The notes under the pieces were generated by a model. It saw only the letters and a list, made by a program, of their open reading frames with translations. It did no database searches and was not told the DNA's origin. Shown here in pieces: positions 25,866 to 33,895 of a DNA stretch of 64,000 nucleotides. Source of the stretch: Acinetobacter lactucae (GTDB taxonomy: Bacteria; Pseudomonadota; Gammaproteobacteria; Pseudomonadales; Moraxellaceae); assembly GCF_001605885.1 (NCBI RefSeq), contig NZ_LRPE01000012.1:62001-126000 (forward strand). Direction: 5' to 3'. The position numbers were made by a program, and so were the translations under genes. Position 1 is the first letter of the stretch, and every line of letters begins with the position of its first letter.

Positions 25866-25889
25866 AAAAAGCCTGCTCTTGGAGCAAGC
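25866..25889 (-). terminator. Hairpin with T-tract just upstream of the small HTH-like gene
   Basis: Minus strand GCTTGCTC-CAA-GAGCAGGC (8 bp with one G-U) followed by TTTTT. No minus-strand gene lies upstream to be terminated, so it may end a short RNA or attenuate the gene at 25643. Confidence 0.5.
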
Positions 25890-26044
25890 TTAAGTTAGAT
25901 TTTGTGATGATCATGATTATAGCAGTTTGTAGATAATATGTTCAGTTGTTCTTGTAGCGTTTATTCATCCACTGATATCCAACCCGTGTAATCATAATTG
26001 GATAAGCAGAATGTATGCATTTGGAATTAGTGGATATAGATACG

Positions 26045-26066
26045 GATGAAATGGATATTTTTCATC
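26045..26066. promoter_or_regulatory. Inverted repeat upstream of the AAHS permease
   Basis: GATGAAA-N8-TTTCATC, 112 bp before the permease ATG. Candidate operator; no regulator gene adjoins. The remaining 25838-26177 is AT-rich and otherwise empty. Confidence 0.3.
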
Positions 26067-26177
26067 ATAGATAAAAATAAGAATAAATCTTGAGCAGTTA
26101 GGAATGTTTAAAACTTATTGAGTACGGCAATTCTTCTTTGTTTCACAAGAATTTTAAAACAAATTTCAAGGATACAT

Positions 26178-27521
26178 ATGAATAAAATAGATGTGAACAC
26201 TATCGTAGATAGAGAAAAATTAGCTCCCCTCCAATGGGTGGTCTTTGTTTTAGGTTTCTTAGTATTTTACTGTGATGGACTTGATACTGGAATCATAGGT
26301 TTTATAGCACCACCTTTGTTGGATGAGTGGCAAATTTCAAAGGCCGAACTAGCTCCTGTATTTGGTGCGGCTTTAATCGGTATGAGTATTGGCGCCTTAA
26401 TATCAGGAATTTTTGCAGATAAGTTCGGCCGAAAGAAAATTATGATTATCAGCATGCTAATCTTATCTATATTTACAATAATCTCTGCTTACTCGACCAA
26501 TACAACAGAACTCATTATCTATAGATTTATCACTGGACTTGGCTTAGGTGCGACAATGCCTAATGTAAGTACAATCGTTTCAGAATATATGCCTAAAAAG
26601 CATCGAGCTTTTCTCACGGGTTTAGCTGGTTGTGGATTTCTAATGGGAGTATCTTCTGGAGGCTTTCTTTCTGCTTATCTATTAAAAATTTTTAGTTGGT
26701 CTGAATTACTCATTATTATTGGTTTGATACCTGCATTACTTACCCTTGTACTCATTTTTACCCTCCCTGAATCCACACAATTCCTTATTATTAATAACCA
26801 AAAGAATAAAGCACTTTTAATTTTAGAAAAAATACATGGTAAAAAAATTGATAAAGAGCTTGTCTTATCTATAGCTGAAAAGGAAGTTGTTGAACAGAAT
26901 AATCCACTTAAAGATATTTTTAGCAAATACTTATTTGGTTCATTAATGTTATGGCTTTGCTCTTTTATGAGTTTATTAGTGTTTTATCTTTTTACAAGCT
27001 GGATGCCGACAATTTTAAAAACTGTTGGTTTTGATCTACAACAATTAAGTCTTATGTCTACTTTATTCCCATTTGGGGGCGTGATTGGAGCCATAATCAT
27101 GTGTAGATTTATGGATAGATTAAATCCAACCAAAGTGATTACTTCTTCATATTTCTCGGCCTTCTTATTATTCATTCTTCTTAGCTTTACCCATACAAAC
27201 ATTGCCCTATTTTCAATTCTGATTTTTATGATTGGAGGCCTATTAGCAGGTGCCCAAACAGCATTGTTTCCGTTAGCTACTCTCTTTTATCCTGCGAACT
27301 GTAGAGGCTCTGGTGTTTCTTGGATGCATGGAATAAGCCGTATTGGAGCAATTTTAGGATCACTATTAGGTTCTTTAATTTTTACTTTGAATCTAGATTT
27401 GAGTTCAATTTTCTTAAGTTTAGCCATACCTACCTTTATTGCTTTTATTTGTTTAGCACTTAAATGGTATCGCGAACTAAATATCTCTAAGCAAAAATTT
27501 AAAGTCGTCAGTACTGATTAA
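26178..27521 (+). CDS. MFS aromatic acid/H+ symporter (AAHS family)
   Basis: About 447 residues with twelve hydrophobic segments. AAHS signatures: FVLGFLVFYCDGLDTGIIGF (helix 1 with the conserved D-x-x-D), GALISGIFADKFGRKKIMI (loop 2-3) and ITGLGLGATMPN. The family imports benzoate, 4-hydroxybenzoate, protocatechuate and similar acids. The ATG at 26178 is preceded by AAGGA; the upstream TTG frame is unlikely. The esterase/amidase gene 40 bp downstream is in the same transcript, suggesting uptake and then hydrolysis of an aromatic compound. Confidence 0.85.
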   Translation: MNKIDVNTIVDREKLAPLQWVVFVLGFLVFYCDGLDTGIIGFIAPPLLDEWQISKAELAPVFGAALIGMSIGALISGIFADKFGRKKIMIISMLILSIFTIISAYSTNTTELIIYRFITGLGLGATMPNVSTIVSEYMPKKHRAFLTGLAGCGFLMGVSSGGFLSAYLLKIFSWSELLIIIGLIPALLTLVLIFTLPESTQFLIINNQKNKALLILEKIHGKKIDKELVLSIAEKEVVEQNNPLKDIFSKYLFGSLMLWLCSFMSLLVFYLFTSWMPTILKTVGFDLQQLSLMSTLFPFGGVIGAIIMCRFMDRLNPTKVITSSYFSAFLLFILLSFTHTNIALFSILIFMIGGLLAGAQTALFPLATLFYPANCRGSGVSWMHGISRIGAILGSLLGSLIFTLNLDLSSIFLSLAIPTFIAFICLALKWYRELNISKQKFKVVSTD

Positions 27522-27561
27522 TTATTATCCTTTAATTAAATAAATTATTATCGAGGTTTAC

Positions 27562-28425
27562 ATGACTGATCTATTCTTTTCAAATCTTCAAGAAAGAGAA
27601 ATTCAATATAACGCCAGAAATTCAGTGGATGATTTTGATTCTTGTATGAAGGAATATGCACGACTTGCTCAGAAATCCAAAGATGCTATTACAGGGTTGT
27701 ATAATCTACAGTACGGCTTAGCTAGAAGAGAAACCTTAGATATTTTTCCAGCAAAGAAACAACCTTCTCCGATTTTCATCTATATTCATGGTGGTTATTG
27801 GCGTGCACAAAGTAAAGATGATGCTTGCTCTATGGCTGAAAATTTTGTCGCACATGGTATAGCCGTGTCCACGATTGAGTATAGCCTTTGCCCTCACGCA
27901 TCGCTTTTTGAAATTGTGCGAGAAGTAAGAACAGCGATTGCCTGGATTTACCAAAATGCTAAAACTTATGGCATAGACCCTGAACAAATATATGTAGGTG
28001 GAAGTTCTGCTGGAGGGCATTTAGTTGCTATGCTTTGGAGTGATCGTTGGCAAGAAGAATTTAATTTGCCAAAAAATGTGATTAAGGGGGTCCTTGGCTT
28101 AAGTGGGCTTTATAATTTATTCCCCTTGTGTGATACCAACATTAATGAATGGCTTAAACTCAGTCCAGAACAAGCAACTGAACTCAGCCCTTATGAAAAT
28201 TTACCATTGCCAGAAAATGCCGCACCACTTCTACTTAGTGTAGGAGAGCTAGAGACACAAGGTTTCCATAATCAAACCAATTTTTTCTACTCTATTTGCA
28301 AAGAAAAAGATTTAGCCGTTTCATTAATAAAAGATGAAGGACATAATCATTTTGACATTGTAAATACCCTTGCCGACAAAGATAGTGTGCTATTTAAAAA
28401 TATGTTGGAGCTTATTCATAAATAA
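27562..28425 (+). CDS. Alpha/beta hydrolase, kynurenine-formamidase/esterase-like
   Basis: A 287-residue cytosolic hydrolase. Oxyanion motif HGGYW (about 74-78), nucleophile elbow GGSSAGG (about 151-157) and a late catalytic histidine in EGHNHFD (about 266). The HGGYW and GSSAGG combination is typical of arylformamidase/carbamoyl-ester type enzymes of the hormone-sensitive lipase branch. Co-transcribed with the aromatic-acid permease. The natural substrate is not identified. Confidence 0.82.
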   Translation: MTDLFFSNLQEREIQYNARNSVDDFDSCMKEYARLAQKSKDAITGLYNLQYGLARRETLDIFPAKKQPSPIFIYIHGGYWRAQSKDDACSMAENFVAHGIAVSTIEYSLCPHASLFEIVREVRTAIAWIYQNAKTYGIDPEQIYVGGSSAGGHLVAMLWSDRWQEEFNLPKNVIKGVLGLSGLYNLFPLCDTNINEWLKLSPEQATELSPYENLPLPENAAPLLLSVGELETQGFHNQTNFFYSICKEKDLAVSLIKDEGHNHFDIVNTLADKDSVLFKNMLELIHK

Positions 28426-28470
28426 TGTCTGAGCCATTACATAGTCAATTGATATAGTTATACAGTATAA

Positions 28471-28494
28471 AAAAAGCCCACACACTGTGGGCTT
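28471..28494. terminator. Bidirectional terminator
   Basis: AAGCCCACA-CAC-TGTGGGCTT. The T-tract is strong on the minus strand (for the gene at 28503) and weaker on the plus strand (for the hydrolase). Confidence 0.85.
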
Positions 28495-28502
28495 CCTTTA
28501 AA

Positions 28503-28820
28503 TTATTTTGCGGCATTTACACCAACAATAAACTGACTACAATGAGATCCTTCAGAGGCATTGCCTAATTGCTTTTCAGAGAATTTAAATTTAGAGGCAA
28601 CTGACTCATAATCTTTTTTAAGGCTTTGGCCTGTGAGCTCACCAAGCTCTTTGACTTGTTCTGGTTGCAAGATGCCATGTTCAACCGCTTGATTTACCAT
28701 GACACATGCTGTGGTCATTGCGTCATAACGTGCAGCAGTTTTAGAGTAGCCTAGAGCACCGATTACACCACCAACAATTAAGCCAATAATTACCGCTAAA
28801 GTTACGTGCATTTTATTCAT
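28503..28820 (-). CDS. Small membrane-anchored protein, unknown
   Basis: A 105-residue protein with an N-terminal glycine-rich helix (VTLAVIIGLIVGGVIGALGY, a glycine-zipper pattern), followed by a helical periplasmic or cytoplasmic part with two cysteines (TTACVMVNQA, GSHCSQFIVG). No family recognised. Monocistronic, with its own terminator at 28471. Confidence 0.65.
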   Translation of the reverse strand: MNKMHVTLAVIIGLIVGGVIGALGYSKTAARYDAMTTACVMVNQAVEHGILQPEQVKELGELTGQSLKKDYESVASKFKFSEKQLGNASEGSHCSQFIVGVNAAK

Positions 28821-28978
28821 TTTTTAAATACCTAAAATCTAACGAAAAGACGAACACTTCAAAAGGATGTGTTCAAGTCCAATTAGGATAGTCGCATTTA
28901 CAGGTTATAAAAAGTTAGATTCTGTCACATTTATTGATATATTAGTGAAATGTGTTTAATCAGTTCAAAAAGAAAATA

Positions 28979-29671
28979 TCACACCTTCCTACTTCGTTTT
29001 TGTTTTTTGCTTGGTACTTTTATAGGAATAGTCACCTTACCTGTACCTAGCCCGCGGAAAAAATAATTAATGATGTATAAGAATAAAAGACCAAAATAAA
29101 AAATAGGAAATATACTAAATAAAGTTGTGATGATTTCCCAAAACATGATCCCGACTCTGTAATTATACCCCAATACTATAAGTCCACCTCTACGTCTGGG
29201 CCTCTGCTGAGTAATATCATCATAAATAAAGTGAAGTATTCCCATGACAAAACATAGGGCAAATAAACTTGAGACTAATGTCTTTTTGATTAAAGGTTTC
29301 TCTAACCAAGGGTATTTTTTTGAAGATTTAAATTCGGCTTTAAAAAATATTTTATAAATTTCCTCTTGATAAGTTTTATTAACCCCATATTTTTTAATAA
29401 AAAAATAGCAGATAACACAACCAACAAAGAACATGACTATGGTTATATAAAGGCTATAAAGAATCGTAAAAAACGGTAATGGGCCTTTCGTACCAACAGT
29501 CACATGCATAGTCTGTGTGATGTATTGATATAGCTCGTACTGCCATTCATTTTTTGGATAAGCAGGAAATACAAATAAAGGAATAATAAAAAGAATAGAG
29601 CATAAGGCTATATTTCCTCTATTTTCTTTACTTTTCCGTGCAAGCGTAGAAAGAAAACTTTTAGAAGCCAT
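28979..29671 (-). CDS. Integral membrane protein, unknown
   Basis: 230 residues with about four hydrophobic helices (IALCSILFIIPLFVFPAY; FFTILYSLYITIVMFFVGCV; TLVSSLFALCFVMGILHFIY; IITTLFSIFPIFYFGLLFLY) and a basic C-terminal tail (SKKQKRSRKV). A QRPRRRGG loop follows helix 3. It lies 2 bp after the gene at 29674, so the two are co-translated partners. No homologous family was recognised; AT content is higher than in the core genes. Confidence 0.6.
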   Translation of the reverse strand: MASKSFLSTLARKSKENRGNIALCSILFIIPLFVFPAYPKNEWQYELYQYITQTMHVTVGTKGPLPFFTILYSLYITIVMFFVGCVICYFFIKKYGVNKTYQEEIYKIFFKAEFKSSKKYPWLEKPLIKKTLVSSLFALCFVMGILHFIYDDITQQRPRRRGGLIVLGYNYRVGIMFWEIITTLFSIFPIFYFGLLFLYIINYFFRGLGTGKVTIPIKVPSKKQKRSRKV

Positions 29672-29673
29672 AT

Positions 29674-30231
29674 CTATATTTTACAATTTGGAATCATGTG
29701 TTTAGCTTTATAAAACTTATCAAAAGCCTTCATATCATTTAACCATGGAGAGATAGTTTCCAGATTACGTTTATTAATATTTTTTGATGCTAATAGCCTT
29801 GGTGAAGAATAATTTTTCTGCTGAATTTTTTGATTATATTGTTGTACAAACATAAGCTTTAAGCATAATCCTCGAATGCCATTATTACCAAAATATGAAT
29901 ACTCAGAATATTTATTTAAGACATCTTTCATTTCTTTATGTTCACCATTCCAAGTGTAAAATGAACTTAATCCATTCAGATCGTTAATGTATATCTGATC
30001 ATTAATGGGGTTTAACTCCAGCCCTTCTTTTAAAATAATACTGTTTATTTCCACTTCATCAGATAAGTCCATCCAAAAAAAAGAAGCCATGACTTCTTCT
30101 GAAAATCTTGTTCTGGCTTGCTCTGTATCCTTAGGATATACTATAAAAAAATAATACAATCCTAGAAAAATAATAAAACCTAGTATAATAGAAAGTAATC
30201 TCCAAAAATTAGTACCTTTTATAATATTCAT
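29674..30231 (-). CDS. Bitopic membrane protein, unknown
   Basis: 185 residues: one N-terminal helix (LLSIILGFIIFLGLYYFFIV) and a 150-residue extracytoplasmic domain, with C-terminal cysteine (IPNCKI) and one internal cysteine. No recognisable family. First gene of a two-gene operon with the four-helix protein at 28979. A pairing of bitopic and polytopic proteins of this size suggests a small envelope complex, but nothing in the sequence names its role. Confidence 0.6.
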   Translation of the reverse strand: MNIIKGTNFWRLLSIILGFIIFLGLYYFFIVYPKDTEQARTRFSEEVMASFFWMDLSDEVEINSIILKEGLELNPINDQIYINDLNGLSSFYTWNGEHKEMKDVLNKYSEYSYFGNNGIRGLCLKLMFVQQYNQKIQQKNYSSPRLLASKNINKRNLETISPWLNDMKAFDKFYKAKHMIPNCKI

Positions 30232-30394
30232 AACAAGCCATTCATTTTATTTAATATCTTGCGAGTGAACTTTACTCTATGTTTTAGATGAAATCAAAAA
30301 ATAATGAAACAATCTATAAAACAAAAAATATCTGTATCTTTCTAAATTATATTGTGCTCTTTCATTATCAAAAAGAGCACATTCTAAATATGAA

Positions 30395-31363
30395 TTACCG
30401 TAACCAACCCTTATGTTTTATATAAGCTAAAGGAAGGATTGCGGCAGCTAGAGTCAGAATCATAGAATATAAAAAACCATGTTCCCAAGATAACTCAGGC
30501 ATTACAGCAAAGTTCATTCCATAAAATGTACCTACCAATGTTGGTGGTAAAAACACAGCAGTAATAATGGTAAAGACCTTAACAATCTGGTTTTGTTTAA
30601 TATTCATAATGTTGGTGACCGCATTTTGCAGATATCGTACTTTTTCATACTCAAATGAGGCATATTCCTTAACTTCGGCAACATCACCAGCGAGTTCAGA
30701 GACTAAAATCTGAAGTTCTACTTCACTGATGTTATCTACTTCGCCATTTAGATATCGTACTACTCGCATTAAAGAAAGTTGTGACTCCAAACATCTGGAT
30801 ATCAGCTCTTCTCTCTGATTTAAATTAAAAATTGTTTCTAATAGATCCTGTACACCTAACTCTTTACCATCTTCTCCACGACCTTCCGAGATCTGAAAAA
30901 TCTCGTCTGATGTTTCTTTTAATCCTTCGGCAATACAATCTATTACATTATCCGTATTATCGTTTGCGATTTGGAGTAATACACGCAATGTTGATCGAGG
31001 TGTCTCATGATAAGAAGCTTTTCTGTTTAAACGACGTAAAGCACTTTCAAAGGGTCTGAAATTTTCAGTAGAGTTAATCGTTATTAATACTTTATCACCC
31101 AAAATAAATAATACTTTCCCAAAAGTAGGATGGCATTCTGCACTTAGGGTTAATAATTCGGATCTAATATAGTGATAATCATCAATTTCAACTTCTCCCG
31201 TATTACTATTAGCAATATCTATGGAAAAGGTTTCTGTTAATAGTTTCAGCTCATCTGCCGTGGGTAGATGCACTTGAACCCAGACTAGGTTTTGATCAAT
31301 ATCTAGTGGTAATCCTTGTAGCATAGCTAATGTATTACCTGATTTTACGTAACTAGTGATCAT
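30395..31363 (-). CDS. CorA-family divalent cation transporter (CorA/ZntB)
   Basis: A 322-residue protein: long soluble N-terminal domain, coiled stalk, two C-terminal helices and the signature YGMNF (about 283) with the loop PELSWEHG and a basic end (KHKGWLR). The GMN motif marks the pore of Mg2+/Co2+ or Zn2+ channels. The loop has ELSW in place of MPEL-E, leaving CorA or ZntB open. CAGGAGCAAAC precedes the ATG. It is third in a minus-strand operon after a beta-barrel gene and a 58-residue membrane peptide. Confidence 0.88.
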   Translation of the reverse strand: MITSYVKSGNTLAMLQGLPLDIDQNLVWVQVHLPTADELKLLTETFSIDIANSNTGEVEIDDYHYIRSELLTLSAECHPTFGKVLFILGDKVLITINSTENFRPFESALRRLNRKASYHETPRSTLRVLLQIANDNTDNVIDCIAEGLKETSDEIFQISEGRGEDGKELGVQDLLETIFNLNQREELISRCLESQLSLMRVVRYLNGEVDNISEVELQILVSELAGDVAEVKEYASFEYEKVRYLQNAVTNIMNIKQNQIVKVFTIITAVFLPPTLVGTFYGMNFAVMPELSWEHGFLYSMILTLAAAILPLAYIKHKGWLR

Positions 31364-31397
31364 GTTTGCTCCTGAGTAATGAATGAGCTAAATAAAT

Positions 31398-31574
31398 CTA
31401 TTTGCTGGTATGTGAAACAGAAGTGGAAGATGAGCGAGTTTCTTGTTCACTTGGTTGGATATAGTGAACAATGATCATAATCGTAACAATAATCGCATAA
31501 AGCATTGATACTGCTAAAATAATCTCATTTTCCATACTATTGAGAAATGCAGGTTTTTTACGCTGTTTTTTCAT
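31398..31574 (-). CDS. 58-residue single-helix membrane protein
   Basis: ORF from ATG 31574 to TAG 31398; GGAG lies eight bases before the ATG. It has a basic start (MKKQRKKPAFLNSMENE), one hydrophobic helix (ILAVSMLYAIIVTIMIIVHY) and a Ser/Thr-rich tail. It fits exactly between the barrel gene (17 bp upstream) and corA (34 bp downstream), so it is probably a small regulator or subunit of the CorA operon. No family known. Confidence 0.65.
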   Translation of the reverse strand: MKKQRKKPAFLNSMENEIILAVSMLYAIIVTIMIIVHYIQPSEQETRSSSTSVSHTSK

Positions 31575-31591
31575 TTAGCACTCCAAGAAAT

Positions 31592-32296
31592 TTAAGGTAA
31601 AAAGGTATTTGTAAGGAATACAAATCCAACAGAAAAAAATGCATCGTCATGACTCGAAATTTGATTGCCATAGCTTGCATCTAATTGAACAAAGTCTTTA
31701 TAGATCATGTATTTAAATCCAGCTTGGTAAAAAGAGTCATTTCGGTCATTACCATAGACTTCGGCAGTGAGCGTTAATGGTTGGGCCAGTTGTGTTTCTG
31801 TTCCAATTCCCCACGTGGTTTGATTTTTATGGGTGGTATTTTCTCGTAACCAGCCGAGATTAAGGTGGACTAAGAATTTGTCTTCTAGCGTTGAAATACT
31901 CAAAGGTACATTTACGGACCAATCTTTCTGTGAAGAATCTTTGGTATTCATTTGAGTTCCAAATGAAAATCCAATTCCCCAATCATTGGTTTGTAGCGGT
32001 TTTAATAAGGTTTTACCTTGTAAAGTTGCATAGCTGGCATGTTCAGTGTCATCGTTTACCCTGCCCAAACCTACAGCAAACTCAAAATTGCCACCAAAAT
32101 TACAAGCAGGTACTGCCCAATATTCTTTACTGTCAGGATTATGTTGCACCCATGTTTCTAATTGGCAAGTTTGTGGAGAAACAAGAGCTGCATCATCAAC
32201 AGCCATAGGCCGCCCACTATGGCTAGAAGTAGAAAAAGCCAACAAGCAAAAACTAGAAATAAGTGATCTTTTCTTTAGGGTATATAACACTGGCAT
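31592..32296 (-). CDS. Predicted outer-membrane beta-barrel protein
   Basis: About 234 residues. The region after a signal-like start (LKKRSLISSFCLLAFSTSS) shows alternating beta-strand patterns such as WGIGFSFGTQM, FLVHLNLGWL, LTAEVYGND and QLDASYGNQ, ending in a phenylalanine-rich last strand (FFSVGFVF). Cysteines occur early in CQLETW and ACNFGG. The start is uncertain: in-frame ATGs lie at 32296, 32305 and 32320, and a TTG at 32338; none has an ideal ribosome site. First gene of the corA operon. Confidence 0.65.
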   Translation of the reverse strand: MPVLYTLKKRSLISSFCLLAFSTSSHSGRPMAVDDAALVSPQTCQLETWVQHNPDSKEYWAVPACNFGGNFEFAVGLGRVNDDTEHASYATLQGKTLLKPLQTNDWGIGFSFGTQMNTKDSSQKDWSVNVPLSISTLEDKFLVHLNLGWLRENTTHKNQTTWGIGTETQLAQPLTLTAEVYGNDRNDSFYQAGFKYMIYKDFVQLDASYGNQISSHDDAFFSVGFVFLTNTFLP

Positions 32297-32387
32297 CACT
32301 CCCATAAAAAAAGAGCGCATGCAAGAACTTGCAACCAATCATGATGAAATCATGGGTTGATAATAGAAATTAAAAGAGAGGAAATAT

Positions 32388-32422
32388 AAAAAAAACCTCT
32401 TCTTGTATCCACAAGAAGAGGT
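32388..32422 (-). terminator. Strong terminator; possible attenuator of the corA operon
   Basis: Minus strand ACCTCTTCTTGT-N4-ACAAGAAGAGGT (12 bp, perfect) and eight T. It lies 166 bp after the serine hydrolase stop and about 90 bp before the barrel gene. A 14-codon ORF with AGGAG (GTG start near 32493) sits just upstream. Confidence 0.85.
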
Positions 32423-32587
32423 CTGTAAGGACTTCAGGGGATACTTAGACTATTACCGATCGACTAGTGTCACTCGAGCAAGTACTCACAATGAAGCTCC
32501 TGAAAAATTCGTTGGCCGGATTCTAAAACTGTCGTAAATAAATATCAAGTTAAAATTTAGTGACAATCTAAACCACATAAAAAATGC

Positions 32588-33883
32588 TTATTTTTGCTGA
32601 GTAAGATGCTGAGTTACTGCATTAAAAAATAAACTTTTTTCATTATCAAGTTGAGCGGATGGCATTGCAGTTTCCCATGTACTCCATTGCATCATTACAA
32701 TCTTGTCTTTAGGGTTAATAGCTAACATTTGTCCAAAGATGCCTAGCCCCCAAAAAGTTGCATCAGAATTTTGAGTAGTTAAAGGCGACCCTTTTTTTGC
32801 ATGTGAATTCCACCATTGAAAACCATAGATCCCGTTCGGATAGTTTTCAGATACAGAACCTTTCGCTTGATTCCATTCGGTTGCTTGCGCCGTCCAACCT
32901 TCGGGTAGCATTTTGTCTCCATTAGAAACGCGCCCGTCATTCAATATAAATTGTCCGAAACGTGCGTAATCACGCAAAGTTGCATTAAACCCATGACCAC
33001 CCATGTCAACTTGATTGCGGGTATAGGACTGCCAAACACCTTCTCGCTCCATACCTACTCGTTTCCAGATAGTATCTTCAAGATATTTAGCAATATTCTG
33101 ATGCGTTGCTGCTTCTAAGACTTTACCCACTAGATATGCCCCACCAGTGCTATATGACCATACCTTTCCTGGTTCATATTTAGCTTTCAAATTTTTCACA
33201 TTTTTATAGACACAAGCATCTGGATCCTTGGCTGCCTCACAGTAAGTCATTTTTGCAAAATCTGAAGTTGGATCTTTATAATTTTCATTCCACTCAACAC
33301 CCGAGGTGTGTTGTAAAAGTTGTTTTAATGACACTTTTTCCCAAGCAGTTCCTTTCAAATCAGGTAAATATTGAATGATGGGGTCATCTACCGATTTGAT
33401 TTTACCTTGTTGAATAGCGACCCCTATCAGCGTTGCTACAATAGATTTTGCAACTGAACGTGAGGTCCATAGCGTTGTATCATTATTGCCTTGCCCATAG
33501 TATTCATAAGCAATTTTACCGTCTTTTAATACAATTAGACCTGCCACACTTTGGCTTTTTAAGTAATCATTTAAATTATAGTTTTTCCCATCTACCGAGT
33601 AATGGATATCCTTATTTTTTATGCTGTTCTTAAGTTTTGGTAGCGCAAGCACGTTTTTCTTGTCAGGGTGAAAAACACTGCCATCATAACTACGGAATGT
33701 ATTTCGAAAGCCAATTACTCTTTGCTGTTGTGTCCATGTCAACATATCGTGTGGATCAGGTAATTTTTTATCTACGGTGGTTGGACAGTCTTTTAGTTCT
33801 AACTGCTGACAGCTATATTCAGCACAAGCGACACTACTGACGAATAGACCTGTGAATAGTAAGCTAATTTTTGTAATCTTCAT
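32588..33883 (-). CDS. Serine hydrolase, beta-lactamase class C/NylB-like
   Basis: A 431-residue exported enzyme (signal MKITKISLLFTGLFVSSVAC). Beta-lactamase fold: SxxK motif SVAKS (about 145), a YST motif in VWSYSTGGAYLVG (about 240) where penicillin-binding proteins have YxN, and the C-terminal WGLGIFGQM strand in place of KTG. Closest type is 6-aminohexanoate-dimer hydrolase-like esterases. FRSYDGSVF and the HTSGVEWNE block (about 195) support this. It is 12 bp downstream of a porin gene and so co-transcribed. Beta-lactam hydrolysis is not indicated. Confidence 0.85.
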   Translation of the reverse strand: MKITKISLLFTGLFVSSVACAEYSCQQLELKDCPTTVDKKLPDPHDMLTWTQQQRVIGFRNTFRSYDGSVFHPDKKNVLALPKLKNSIKNKDIHYSVDGKNYNLNDYLKSQSVAGLIVLKDGKIAYEYYGQGNNDTTLWTSRSVAKSIVATLIGVAIQQGKIKSVDDPIIQYLPDLKGTAWEKVSLKQLLQHTSGVEWNENYKDPTSDFAKMTYCEAAKDPDACVYKNVKNLKAKYEPGKVWSYSTGGAYLVGKVLEAATHQNIAKYLEDTIWKRVGMEREGVWQSYTRNQVDMGGHGFNATLRDYARFGQFILNDGRVSNGDKMLPEGWTAQATEWNQAKGSVSENYPNGIYGFQWWNSHAKKGSPLTTQNSDATFWGLGIFGQMLAINPKDKIVMMQWSTWETAMPSAQLDNEKSLFFNAVTQHLTQQK

Positions 33884-33895
33884 CTCTTTTTTCCC

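Noticed and set aside
32588..33883. Beta-lactam resistance gene
   Set aside because: The fold is that of class C beta-lactamases, but YxN and KTG are replaced, matching the NylB/esterase branch.
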